Virus record (IMG/VR): IMGVR_UViG_3300025466_001632
Location: 1 to 33,496 of that record
Length of the DNA: 33,496 nucleotides
Source: a virus
Strand: one strand, 5' to 3'
This document shows, one piece after another, positions 1 through 6,718 of this stretch. Each line of letters begins with the position of its first letter. The first letter of the stretch is position 1. Made by a program: the position numbers and the translations under genes. The notes below the pieces were generated by a model that was not told the DNA's origin, ran no database searches, and was given only the letters and a program-made list of their open reading frames with translations.

Positions 1-7
1 TTGGTAA

Positions 8-238
8 ATCAAATCTATTGAAGAAGTAGAATTTTCATTAGCTTCTCGTAGAGAAAGATATTGGATAAAATATCATAATTCTTTACAAGAAGGGTATAAT
101 TCCACTTATGGTGGAGAGCTTGGTAAACAAATTAAATTATATACAGAAAGTGAATTTGAATTAGATGAAAATTTAATATCATATTCACTTTTTGAAAATT
201 TATCTTACTTTTTTTACAACCAAAGCAAAAAACGATAG
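8..238 (+). pseudogene. C-terminal remnant of a GIY-YIG homing endonuclease
   Basis: This frame is open from an in-frame TAA at 5-7 to a TAG at 236-238 and encodes about 76 residues without a usable ATG. The residues YWIKYHNSLQEGYNSTYGGE match the typical end of a phage GIY-YIG nuclease domain (YWI..YN....GYN.T.GG). Just upstream, another frame reads Gly-Lys-Ser at 3-11, the residues that often follow YIG in this family. That suggests a frameshift at about 9-15 rather than a complete gene cut by the window edge. The missing upstream sequence prevents a firm decision between a partial intact gene and a decayed one. It is the first of two GIY-YIG sequences in the window. Confidence 0.5.
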
Positions 239-245
239 AATAAAT

Positions 246-281
246 TGCTATATAATGTATGTGGATGCCTGATGGGTCCAC
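246..281 (+). promoter_or_regulatory. Candidate promoter and leader hairpin of hsp20
   Basis: TGCTATATAAT at 246-256 gives a TATAAT hexamer (251-256) with a partial extended -10 but no recognisable -35 box. A short imperfect hairpin follows, GTGGAT (261-266) pairing with GTCCAC (276-281), near the expected transcript start. The hsp20 ribosome site AGGAG (302-306) lies just downstream. The promoter call is weak because the -35 is missing. Confidence 0.3.
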
Positions 282-313
282 AAACTTTTAATCTCGCCTA
301 ACAGGAGAAACAT

Positions 314-862
314 ATGACACACTTTAAATTAGATCACACATTTTCCGACCTTGCCAAGTTCGACAAGTTTTTTGTTGGCTCTGATAAGTTCCTCGCCAAG
401 GTCCAAGAAACTGCCGATTATCTTGCCAATAATGCAGCTACTGGCTATCCCCCATTCAATTTGAAGAAGACAGACGATAACGTCTATGTGATTGAGATGG
501 CTGTTGCTGGTTTTGGTAAACATGATATTGAGCTTACTCTACAAGAGAACAAGCTGAAAATTTCTGGACAAACCACAGTTGATACATTGATCGCTGATGG
601 TGTTAATTCGAACTATCTCCACAAAGGTATTTCTGATCGTCCATTCCAACGTACATTCACACTTGCTGATAACGTTGTTGTAAATAATGCTAAGATGACA
701 AATGGGCTATTAAAGATCTGGCTTGAGCATATTATCCCTGAAGATAAGAAGCCAAGAAAGATTAATATTACTGATGATGAAGTTGGTGAAGTTGAACCTG
801 CTACACCAGAGTTTTTGGCAGAGGCAACTAAAACAGCTATTAGACGTAAGTCTGCTCTATAA
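314..862 (+). CDS. hsp20: Small heat-shock protein, Hsp20/IbpA family
   Basis: A 182-residue cytoplasmic chaperone with an alpha-crystallin domain at about residues 46-152. Family hallmarks are the YPPFNLKKTDDNVYVIEMAVAG start of the domain, the 'HDIELTLQENKLKISG' strand pair and the C-terminal 'NGLLKIWLEHIIPEDKKPRKI' segment. It would bind unfolded proteins without ATP; phage copies are thought to help folding of virion or replication proteins. hsp20 is a near-core gene of T4-like cyanophages and is also found in pelagimyophages, which supports the group assignment. The start is the ATG 8 nt after AGGAG. It stands alone, with leader hairpins on both sides. The roughly 30-residue acidic tail after the domain is longer than in IbpA. 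Confidence 0.93.
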   Translation: MTHFKLDHTFSDLAKFDKFFVGSDKFLAKVQETADYLANNAATGYPPFNLKKTDDNVYVIEMAVAGFGKHDIELTLQENKLKISGQTTVDTLIADGVNSNYLHKGISDRPFQRTFTLADNVVVNNAKMTNGLLKIWLEHIIPEDKKPRKINITDDEVGEVEPATPEFLAEATKTAIRRKSAL

Positions 863-890
863 TTTAATATTGAAATTTATATTATGTAAT

Positions 891-912
891 GCTGGGTGGG
901 AAACTGCCCGGC
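891..912 (+). other. Stem-loop between hsp20 and the DUF1127 gene
   Basis: GCTGGGT (891-897) can pair with GCCCGGC (906-912), 7 bp with two G-U pairs, around an 8-nt loop. No T-run follows, so it is not an obvious intrinsic terminator. It could be an attenuator, an mRNA-stabilising end, or part of the leader of the gene starting at 941. Confidence 0.4.
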
Positions 913-940
913 AATCATTCATTCTAAAGAGGGAACAAAT

Positions 941-1114
941 ATGTTCGAATTATTCAATCAATATATGGAATCTGTGAAAGATTCAATTAGATACTACAAG
1001 ACAATCAACGAACTTAATAGATTGACAGATAGAGAATTGCAAGATCTGGGTTTATCTCGTTGTGATATATTTGCTGTTGCTAATCAAACATTCATTAACA
1101 AGTACACTCGATAA
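941..1114 (+). CDS. DUF1127-like small protein
   Basis: A 57-residue protein. The ATG at 941 is chosen over an upstream in-frame ATG (896) because AGAGGGAA at 928-935 is a good ribosome site and the homology begins here. The core 'INELNRLTDRELQDLGLSRCDI' fits the DUF1127 pattern (L..L.D.EL.DIGLSR.DI) of short proteins common in alpha- and gammaproteobacteria. Some bacterial members bind RNA and affect phosphate or carbon metabolism; this copy lacks the usual arginine-rich N-terminus. A DUF1127 protein in a T4-like phage could be a host-derived regulator. Its stop lies at the late box before the endolysin gene. Confidence 0.7.
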   Translation: MFELFNQYMESVKDSIRYYKTINELNRLTDRELQDLGLSRCDIFAVANQTFINKYTR

Positions 1115-1117
1115 ATA
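1110..1117 (+). promoter_or_regulatory. Late promoter box GATAAATA
   Basis: GATAAATA differs at one base from the T4 late consensus TATAAATA, which is read by the gp55 sigma factor. It sits 35 nt upstream of the endolysin ATG and overlaps the end of the DUF1127 gene, as expected for a lysis gene expressed late. Confidence 0.6.
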
Positions 1118-1151
1118 TTGCGTGGCTTTCGCTAACAAATTGGAGATTATA

Positions 1152-1766
1152 ATGGCTATTACACTCGAACAACTTTCATCATTTTTCGAAGATACTGATT
1201 CAGATGCACTTGCTGCATTTGTTGAACCACTCAATAAAGTATTCGAAGACTTCGAAATTAATACACCAAATCGCATGGCAATGTTTCTTGCACAAGTTGG
1301 ACATGAGTCTGGTGGATTGACTACCTTTCACGAAAACTTAAATTACAAAGCAGCTGGTCTAGAGAAAATTTTCCCGAAGTATTTCAGAGATGTTGATGCA
1401 AATGATTATGCTCATAATCCTGAAAAGATCGCCAATCGTGTTTATGCTAATCGCATGGGCAATGGCGATGAAGATTCAGGCGATGGATATCGCTTCTGTG
1501 GTCGTGGCGCTATCCAGCTTACTGGTCGTTCAAATTACACAGCTTGCGGTAAAGATTTAGAAGTTGATCTAGAAACAAATCCGGATTATCTTACAACTCC
1601 AGAAGGTGCGCTACGTTCAGCTGCTTGGTTCTGGGATCAACATGATCTTAATGACTGTGCAGACGATGGTGATATTACAAAGTGCACGAAGAAGATTAAT
1701 GGTGGTACTATTGGTCTTGAAGAACGCACTGCACTATACGAAGAAGCATTGAAGCTTTTTGCTTGA
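1152..1766 (+). CDS. Endolysin, glycoside hydrolase family 19 (chitinase-like lysozyme)
   Basis: A 204-residue single-domain enzyme predicted to cut peptidoglycan glycan strands at the end of infection. Hallmarks are 'AQVGHESGG' with the catalytic Glu near residue 52, 'NRMGNGDEDSGDGYRFCGRG', and the GH19 signature 'GRGAIQLTGRSNY' near 117-129. A C-terminal 'WFWDQHDLNDCADDGDITKCTKKINGG' segment completes the fold. There is no signal peptide or membrane segment, so it needs a holin. The ATG at 1152 is preferred over an upstream TTG/ATG extension because GGAGA at 1142-1146 precedes it and the late box lies upstream. Its last bases form the -35 box of the next promoter. Confidence 0.92.
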   Translation: MAITLEQLSSFFEDTDSDALAAFVEPLNKVFEDFEINTPNRMAMFLAQVGHESGGLTTFHENLNYKAAGLEKIFPKYFRDVDANDYAHNPEKIANRVYANRMGNGDEDSGDGYRFCGRGAIQLTGRSNYTACGKDLEVDLETNPDYLTTPEGALRSAAWFWDQHDLNDCADDGDITKCTKKINGGTIGLEERTALYEEALKLFA

Positions 1767-1791
1767 CAATCGTCGAGTAGTAGGCTATAAT
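1763..1791 (+). promoter_or_regulatory. Consensus sigma70 promoter of the DNA polymerase gene
   Basis: A perfect TTGACA (1763-1768) and a perfect TATAAT (1786-1791) are separated by exactly 17 bp. Transcription should start near 1798, giving a leader of about 20 nt before the ATG at 1819. The -35 box overlaps the endolysin stop codon. This is an early-type promoter read by host RNA polymerase. Confidence 0.9.
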
Positions 1792-1818
1792 GTTTAATGG
1801 TTGATTTATGGGGTGATT

Positions 1819-3291
1819 ATGACGAGCTTTTATACAAATGTGCACATTCGTGGAAACAAGATTTTCCTTCGTGGTTATGAGAAGGGTCTTCGTGTAACTG
1901 AAAAGATCGACTACACCCCATACGTTTTTGTTCCAAAGGCAAATGGAACTTACCGAACACTGGAAGGTCAGCCTGTCGCCAAGATGGACTTCGAAAGCAT
2001 CTCCGAAGCTCGTGACTTTGTCAAGAAGTACGAAGATGTCCGTAATATGCCCATCTATGGAATGACTACCTTCCAGTATCTTTACATCTTCGATGCATAC
2101 AAGGGTGACATCGACTATGATGCGAAGATGGTAAAGATCGGCACACTTGATATTGAGTGTGCGGCAGATGAAGGGTTCCCTGACATTCAAAAGGCGGATA
2201 AGCCATTGACCGCGATAACTGTTCGTTGTCGTGGGCGCAACTATGTCTTTGGTTGTGGTGAGTTTACTACGGATGATCCGAATACATATTATATGCAGTG
2301 TGCCAATGAGGTGCAGCTGGTCCATAATTTCCTCCAGTGCTGGAAGGTTCTGGATCTTGACATTGTGACTGGTTGGAATATTGAGTTCTTCGATATTCCA
2401 TATCTTGTTAACCGAATTGCAGCACTTGGTATGGATTCTAAGCGGCTGTCGCCATGGGGTGTTCTTGATGAACGCATGGTTGAGTTCCGTGGCAAGGAGA
2501 ACCAGAGCTTCAGCCCTGCAGGTATTTCAGTGCTCGATTATTACCAGCTGTATCGTAAATTCAGTTTCGGTAATCAAGAAAGTTATAAACTCGACTACAT
2601 TGCACAGATCGAACTTGGACAGAAGAAGCTTGACTATTCTGAGTACGGTTCTCTGCTCGAACTTTATAAGAACAATCATCAGAAGTTTATCGAGTACAAC
2701 ATCCTCGACTGTGTGCTCGTCGAGCGTCTGGATGATAAGCTGAAGTTCCTTGAACAGGTGATGGCGCTGGCATACGATGCCAAGGTCAACTATTCTGACA
2801 CCATGACAACTGTGCGTCCATGGGACATCATCATCCATAACTATCTGCTTGATCAAGGAATTGTTATTCCTCCAATGAAGCATCAGTCGATGGACACTGC
2901 ACTGGTTGGTGGATATGTCAAGGAACCAAAGCTTGGATTGAGCAAGTGGGTTGTGTCATTCGATTTGAACTCACTGTATCCACATTTGATCATGCAATAT
3001 AATATCAGCCCAGAAACATTTGTTGGTAGGTCAGATAGTTTCCCATCAATTGATGATATTATTAAACATCCTGAAATGAAATATAGTAAGGCTGCGCCTG
3101 ATGGTAAATCGACCTGCGCAATTGCTGCCAATGGTTGCTACTATCGTAAGGATAAGCAGGGCTTTCTTCCTGCCCTGATGGAGAAGATGTATAACGATCG
3201 TGTTGTATATAAGAAGAAAATGATTGAGGCTAAGCAAGAATTAGAATTAGTTGAAGCTGAGATGAAAAAACGTGGTATTTTTCTTACTTAG
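1819..3291 (+). CDS. 43: DNA polymerase gp43, N-terminal part (exonuclease and start of palm)
   Basis: About 490 residues of a T4-type family B replicative polymerase. The 3'-5' exonuclease motifs are present: Exo I 'DIECA' (Asp111, Glu113), Exo II 'WNIEFFD' (about 185-191) and Exo III 'YNILDC' (about 293-298). They are followed by palm motif A 'FDLNSLYP' (Asp382) and the start of the fingers ('NGCYYRKDKQGFLP', 'KKKMIEAKQ'). The ATG at 1819 is used because the promoter puts the transcript start near 1798. The protein ends with five residues (GIFLT) that look like insertion-derived sequence, then TAG. Motifs B and C lie in the downstream part (4014-5108), so this product must pair with it. Similar 43A/43B splits are known in some Aeromonas T4-like phages. 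Confidence 0.93.
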   Translation: MTSFYTNVHIRGNKIFLRGYEKGLRVTEKIDYTPYVFVPKANGTYRTLEGQPVAKMDFESISEARDFVKKYEDVRNMPIYGMTTFQYLYIFDAYKGDIDYDAKMVKIGTLDIECAADEGFPDIQKADKPLTAITVRCRGRNYVFGCGEFTTDDPNTYYMQCANEVQLVHNFLQCWKVLDLDIVTGWNIEFFDIPYLVNRIAALGMDSKRLSPWGVLDERMVEFRGKENQSFSPAGISVLDYYQLYRKFSFGNQESYKLDYIAQIELGQKKLDYSEYGSLLELYKNNHQKFIEYNILDCVLVERLDDKLKFLEQVMALAYDAKVNYSDTMTTVRPWDIIIHNYLLDQGIVIPPMKHQSMDTALVGGYVKEPKLGLSKWVVSFDLNSLYPHLIMQYNISPETFVGRSDSFPSIDDIIKHPEMKYSKAAPDGKSTCAIAANGCYYRKDKQGFLPALMEKMYNDRVVYKKKMIEAKQELELVEAEMKKRGIFLT

Positions 3292-3304
3292 GAAACCTTT
3301 ATTT

Positions 3305-3312
3305 TATAAATA
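3305..3312 (+). promoter_or_regulatory. Late promoter box TATAAATA for the homing endonuclease
   Basis: An exact match to the T4 late consensus, 22 nt upstream of the GIY-YIG ATG and inside the insertion in the early polymerase gene. Late promoters of their own are typical of phage homing endonuclease genes in early operons, for example I-TevI. Confidence 0.75.
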
Positions 3313-3333
3313 AACATAGAAAGGAGAAATTCT

Positions 3334-4029
3334 ATGTTTTACTGCATTTATAGAATTACAAATATTATAAATCAAAAATACTATATTGGAGCTCATAAAA
3401 CATCAAATATGGAAGATAATTACTTCGGTTCTGGTGTTGGGTTAAAACGAGCTATTGAAAAATATGGTAAAGAAAATTTTACGAAAGAAATTATATGCTT
3501 TTGTGAAGATGAAAACGATATGTATTTTCGAGAAAAAGAGCTTGTCATATTAAACGAAAACAGTTATAATATGACAAAGGGAGGAAAAGGAGGTTTTTCT
3601 CATATAGATGGTTCTGGCGACAATAATGTAATGAGAAAAAGTCAGAAAGCTAGAGAAAAAGTTTCTATTGCAATGAAACGAATCAGAAACGATCCTTTTA
3701 AAAAAGAACAATTCGATTTGATTAGCAAAAAGAATTTAGAAAAAGCTGTATTGAAAAATACAGGAAAAAAGAGACCAGAGCATTCATCATTGATGAAACA
3801 AAAAGGTCAATTAAAAGAAAAATGGGCTACTGATAAAGAAAATATGAGGGATATATTATCTTCATATTTTGAAGTATTATCACCCGATAATATCAAGTAC
3901 ACAACAAACAGACTACAAGATTTTTGTAAAGAACATAATCTTTCATATACTACTTTATGGACAACATCTAAAACTAATAGAACTCCAAAAAAAGGAAGAT
4001 CAAAAGGATGGATATGCAAAAAGATTTGA
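3334..4029 (+). CDS. GIY-YIG homing endonuclease inserted in the polymerase gene
   Basis: A 231-residue site-specific nuclease. The GIY-YIG domain is at about 1-90: 'YCIYRITN', 'YYIGAHKT', and the FGSG and 'YGKENFTKEII' segments with a Glu-rich helix. It is followed by NUMOD-type DNA-binding modules ('GKKRPEHSSLMK', about 145-160). A C-terminal module 'NRLQDFCKEHNLSYTTLW...GWICKKI' is typical of phage mobile endonucleases. The ribosome site AAAGGAG lies 8 nt before the ATG. The gene is AT-richer than the polymerase on either side. Its last 16 nt overlap the start of the second polymerase part. I see no clear group I intron core, so a free-standing (Mob/Seg-like) insertion is more likely than an intron, but an intron is not excluded. 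Confidence 0.9.
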   Translation: MFYCIYRITNIINQKYYIGAHKTSNMEDNYFGSGVGLKRAIEKYGKENFTKEIICFCEDENDMYFREKELVILNENSYNMTKGGKGGFSHIDGSGDNNVMRKSQKAREKVSIAMKRIRNDPFKKEQFDLISKKNLEKAVLKNTGKKRPEHSSLMKQKGQLKEKWATDKENMRDILSSYFEVLSPDNIKYTTNRLQDFCKEHNLSYTTLWTTSKTNRTPKKGRSKGWICKKI

Positions 4030-5108
4030 GCGCATTGAGAAAGGAGGAGCTAATAGCGCACCGTGAGCAGCTGATCAAGAACATTTCTCGCTACCATAAT
4101 TTTCAAATGGCCAAGAAAATTCAATTGAACTCTGCTTATGGTGCTCTTTAGCTCGGGAACCAATACTTCCGTTGGTTTAACTTCAATCATGCTGAAGCCA
4201 TTACCACTTCGGGTCAACTCTCTATTAGGTGGATCGAGAAGAAAATGAATCAATACATGAACAAGATATGTAAGACAACTGATGTTGATTACGTAATTGC
4301 TTCTGATACTGATTCTATCTATGTCACATTCGAGAAACTGATTCCAGAAACTGCTGACGAACTCAAGGCAGTTGATTTGATTAACAAGTTCTGTGAGTCA
4401 AAGATCCAGCCATATATTGATTCGTGTTATCAAGAATTGGCAGGTATGATGAATGCTTATCAGCAGAAAATGCAGATGAAGCGCGAGACTATCGCTAACA
4501 AGGGTATCTGGCGTGGTAAGAAGATGTACATCCTCAATGCTTGGAATGTTGAAGGTGTGCAGTATGATAAACCGAAGCTAAAGATGTCGGGCATTGAAGC
4601 TGTTCGTTCATCAACTCCATACGCTTGTCGTCAGAAGATCAAAGAAGGTCTGTCCATCATCATGAACGAAACGCAAGATGACTTGAAAAAGTTCATTGAG
4701 AAGTTTCGTGTTGAGTTTGCTGGATTGCCGTTCGAAGATGTTGCGTTTCCTCGTGGATTGAAAGGCATGACAAAGTATCGTGATGCTTCCAATCATTATA
4801 TCAAGGGAACACCTATCCAAGTGAAAGGTGCTCTGCTGTTCAATCATCTGTTAAACAAGCACAATGTAAAATCAATTGTACCATTGTCGGATGGTGATAA
4901 GATCAAGTTCGTATATTTGAAGGTTCCTAATCCAATTGGTGATACAGTGATCGCTGCACCTGATTATCTTCCAACTGAATTTGGACTCAATAAGTACATT
5001 GACCGTGATATGCAGTTCGAGAAAAGCTTCATGGAACCAATCCGTTCTATCACAGAAGTTATCGACTGGAATGTCGAGAATAAGGCAACACTGGAGGACT
5101 TTTTCTAA
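4014..5108 (+). CDS. 43: DNA polymerase gp43, C-terminal part, interrupted by an in-frame TAG
   Basis: This carries the rest of the fingers, palm and thumb: motif B 'KKIQLNSAYGAL', 'NHAEAITTSGQLSIRWIEKKMN', motif C 'SDTDSIY' and a C-terminal 'LEDFF' that resembles the sliding-clamp contact of T4 gp43. The ATG at 4014 has AGGA 5 nt upstream and lies within the end of the endonuclease gene. After YGAL (ends 4148) comes TAG (4149-4151) and CTC (4152-4154), and the same frame continues GNQYFRW. T4-type polymerases read YGALGN here, so the six bases are extra. No good restart lies between the TAG and motif C; the first in-frame ATG is 4245, which loses motif B. Either ribosomes bypass the TAG, the codon is suppressed, the gene is a mutant, or the base call is wrong. 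The 4014 start is inferred. Confidence 0.85.
4146..4157 (+). other. Candidate +6 ribosomal stop-hop site (CUU UAG CUC GGG)
   Basis: The last leucine codon CUU (4146-4148) is followed directly by UAG and then CUC. One tRNA-Leu (anticodon GAG) can read both CUU and CUC. If peptidyl-tRNA left CUU and re-paired with CUC, six bases would be skipped in frame and the product would read YGAL-GNQY, the exact family consensus. A take-off codon followed at once by UAG is also the arrangement in the T4 gene 60 bypass, where the gap is 50 nt. The sequence is seen directly; the hop is inferred. Confidence 0.45.
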
Positions 5109-5320
5109 TGAAGAAAATCGAAGAAAACGATTTTGGGTTTACAATGCAAGATGTTGATGAAGTGTCTCCAATCACAAAGTTGAATGGACTGCGTGATATG
5201 ATTATGCCACTATTGAATAATCTAAAGAAGAATCCTGAAAAGGATATGATTAATTGGCCAAATCGTACTGAAAAGATTGATGCGTTTATCAAGAAGATGG
5301 ATGACTATATCAACAGTTGA
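5108..5320 (+). CDS. Small acidic conserved phage protein between gp43 and uvsX
   Basis: A 70-residue protein of unknown function; its ATG overlaps the polymerase stop (TAATG), so translation is probably coupled. It starts 'MKKIEENDFGFTMQDVDEV' and has a helical, Lys/Asp-rich C-terminal half ending 'KKMDDYINS'. Short DFGFT-type proteins at this place are, from memory, usual in marine T4-like phages. The co-transcription with gp43 suggests a replication accessory role, but no domain supports this. A 7-bp hairpin (5114-5120 with 5128-5134) lies at the start of the coding region. The last bases overlap the -35 box of the uvsX promoter. Confidence 0.8.
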   Translation: MKKIEENDFGFTMQDVDEVSPITKLNGLRDMIMPLLNNLKKNPEKDMINWPNRTEKIDAFIKKMDDYINS

Positions 5321-5345
5321 CTTTTATAAAGCTATGAACTATACT
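5317..5345 (+). promoter_or_regulatory. Sigma70 promoter of uvsX
   Basis: TTGACT (5317-5322) and TATACT (5340-5345) are 17 bp apart, each one base from consensus. The start point would be near 5352, 22 nt before the uvsX ATG, with GAGGAG (5362-5367) as ribosome site. It overlaps the stop codon of the preceding gene. Confidence 0.85.
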
Positions 5346-5373
5346 AAGAATATTGATAATTTGAGGAGAAATT

Positions 5374-6429
5374 ATGTCGCTTAAAGATCGCCTTATTAAG
5401 AATAGTACCATCGAGTTGACCTCAACTCTCACTGATAGCAAAATCTTCACCAAGAAGGATATGATTCCTACCTCTGTTCCAATGATCAACGTAGCATTAT
5501 CTGGTTCAGTTGATGGTGGTATCACTCCTGGACTCACAATGCTTGCTGGTCCTTCGAAGCACTTCAAGACTGGCTTCGCTCTTCTCCTTGCCTCTGCTTA
5601 TTTGAAGAAGTACAAAGATGGTATTATCTTGTTTTATGATTCTGAGTTTGGTACTCCTCAGTCTTACTTTCAAACGTTTAATATTCCTTTTGATTCTGTG
5701 GTTCATACTCCCATCACTGATGTCGAGGAACTGAAGTTCGACATCATGAAGCAGATGAAGGAAATCAGCCGCGATGATCATGTGATGATTGTTATTGACT
5801 CGATTGGCAATCTTGCTTCTAAGAAGGAAGTTGATGATGCGCTCGACGGTAAGTCAGTTGCTGATATGTCTCGTGCGAAGCAGCTTAAGTCTTTGTTCCG
5901 TATGATCACGCCACATCTTTCTCTGAAAGATATTCCAATGGCTGTGATCAATCATACCTATAAGGAAATTGGTCTCTATCCCAAGGACATTGTTGGTGGT
6001 GGTACTGGTTCGTACTATGGCTCAGACAACATCTGGATCCTTGGTCGTCAACAAGAAAAAGATGCTGATGGTATCTCCGGTTATCATTTCGTAATCAACA
6101 TTGAGAAGTCGCGCTATGTCAGAGAAAAGTCCAAGATTCCAATTACGGTTTCTTTCGAAGGTGGAATTAATCGGTGGTCTGGTTTGCTTGATGTTGCCCT
6201 TGATGGTGGTTTTATTGTTAAGCCTAAAAATGGCTGGTATGCTACAGTAGACAAAGAAACTGGTGAAGTTCGTCAGCCTTCTATGCGTGCTGGTGATATT
6301 GTAGACAATAAGGAATTTTGGATCAAGATGTTCAGTGAAACTGACTTTGCCAAATATATTGAAAACAAGTACAAGATGGCAATGGGCGCTATTATGGAGA
6401 GTGATGATGAATTGGAAAACGATCTCTGA
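5374..6429 (+). CDS. uvsX: UvsX, RecA-like recombinase
   Basis: A 351-residue strand-exchange ATPase. In T4, UvsX coats single-stranded DNA with UvsY and gp32 to drive recombination-dependent replication and repair. The Walker A box is 'GPSKHFKT' (about residues 59-66). Further marks are 'ILFYDSEFGTP', the Walker B strand 'HVMIVIDSIGNL' and the DNA-binding loop region 'VINHTYKEIG...VGGGTGSYYGSD'. The C-terminus is acidic (ESDDELENDL), like that of T4 UvsX. Its length is close to T4 UvsX (about 390 residues) but slightly shorter. It has its own sigma70 promoter and a GAGGAG ribosome site. A perfect 6-bp hairpin (5413-5418 with 5423-5428) lies near the start of the coding region. Confidence 0.96.
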   Translation: MSLKDRLIKNSTIELTSTLTDSKIFTKKDMIPTSVPMINVALSGSVDGGITPGLTMLAGPSKHFKTGFALLLASAYLKKYKDGIILFYDSEFGTPQSYFQTFNIPFDSVVHTPITDVEELKFDIMKQMKEISRDDHVMIVIDSIGNLASKKEVDDALDGKSVADMSRAKQLKSLFRMITPHLSLKDIPMAVINHTYKEIGLYPKDIVGGGTGSYYGSDNIWILGRQQEKDADGISGYHFVINIEKSRYVREKSKIPITVSFEGGINRWSGLLDVALDGGFIVKPKNGWYATVDKETGEVRQPSMRAGDIVDNKEFWIKMFSETDFAKYIENKYKMAMGAIMESDDELENDL

Positions 6430-6622
6430 ATATCATAGCAATGATAAGAGTAAAAAGGCTGTACTGAACGTTGATTTGAAAGCATGTTATTATTTTATTG
6501 ATTTTTACCTCAATGAGATATATACTAATTCTATATCCTATCCTGAAAAAAGTATCAGCTTTGCTCAGGAAGCAGCAGAAAACTACTGTAATGGTTTGTT
6601 AAATGTATCAAAAACAGCCTAG
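6407..6622 (+). CDS. Small protein in the position of T4 gene 40
   Basis: A 71-residue protein that begins inside the end of uvsX. The tandem ATGs at 6404/6407 are served by GGAG at 6396-6399. It contains 'LKACYYFIDFYLNEIYTN' and 'YPEKSISFAQEAAENYCNGLL'. In T4, gene 40 (head-vertex assembly chaperone) lies between uvsX and 41, and a C-terminal segment with Tyr-Pro followed by an Ala-rich helix would fit that group. The similarity is only suggestive and the protein is shorter than T4 gp40. I treat it as a real gene of unproven function, translationally coupled to uvsX. Confidence 0.65.
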   Translation: MNWKTISEYHSNDKSKKAVLNVDLKACYYFIDFYLNEIYTNSISYPEKSISFAQEAAENYCNGLLNVSKTA

Positions 6623-6644
6623 TTCTATCAAATATGATTATAGC

Positions 6645-6675
6645 ACTCGACCATTGAAAGTACCAATGGTCGAGT
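6645..6675 (+). other. 12-bp perfect hairpin in the leader of gp41
   Basis: ACTCGACCATTG (6645-6656) and CAATGGTCGAGT (6664-6675) are perfect inverted copies around the 7-nt loop AAAGTAC. It lies in the 96-nt gap between the 71-residue gene and gp41, 43 nt before the gp41 ATG. No T-run follows, so it is not an intrinsic terminator. It could stabilise or process the helicase mRNA, or bind a regulator. Confidence 0.8.
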
Positions 6676-6718
6676 CACCAGAAATTTATGCACGTAACGT
6701 AGAGATGGATGATTGGAA

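Noticed and set aside
1708-2325. 205-residue minus-strand reading frame
   Set aside because: It runs antisense to the exonuclease domain of gp43 and across the early promoter; no domain or ribosome site.
3292-4013. Group I intron in gene 43
   Set aside because: The insertion site and the endonuclease would fit, but I could not recognise conserved core pairings. The second polymerase part has its own start and ribosome site, so a free-standing gene explains the data more simply. A covariance search could overturn this.
4149-4151. General reassignment of TAG to an amino acid
   Set aside because: Other genes here end with TAG at sensible places (Dps at 14058-14060, csgF at 25196-25198, curlin at 26671-26673), no suppressor tRNA is seen, and reading TAG as sense would add two residues in a conserved loop.
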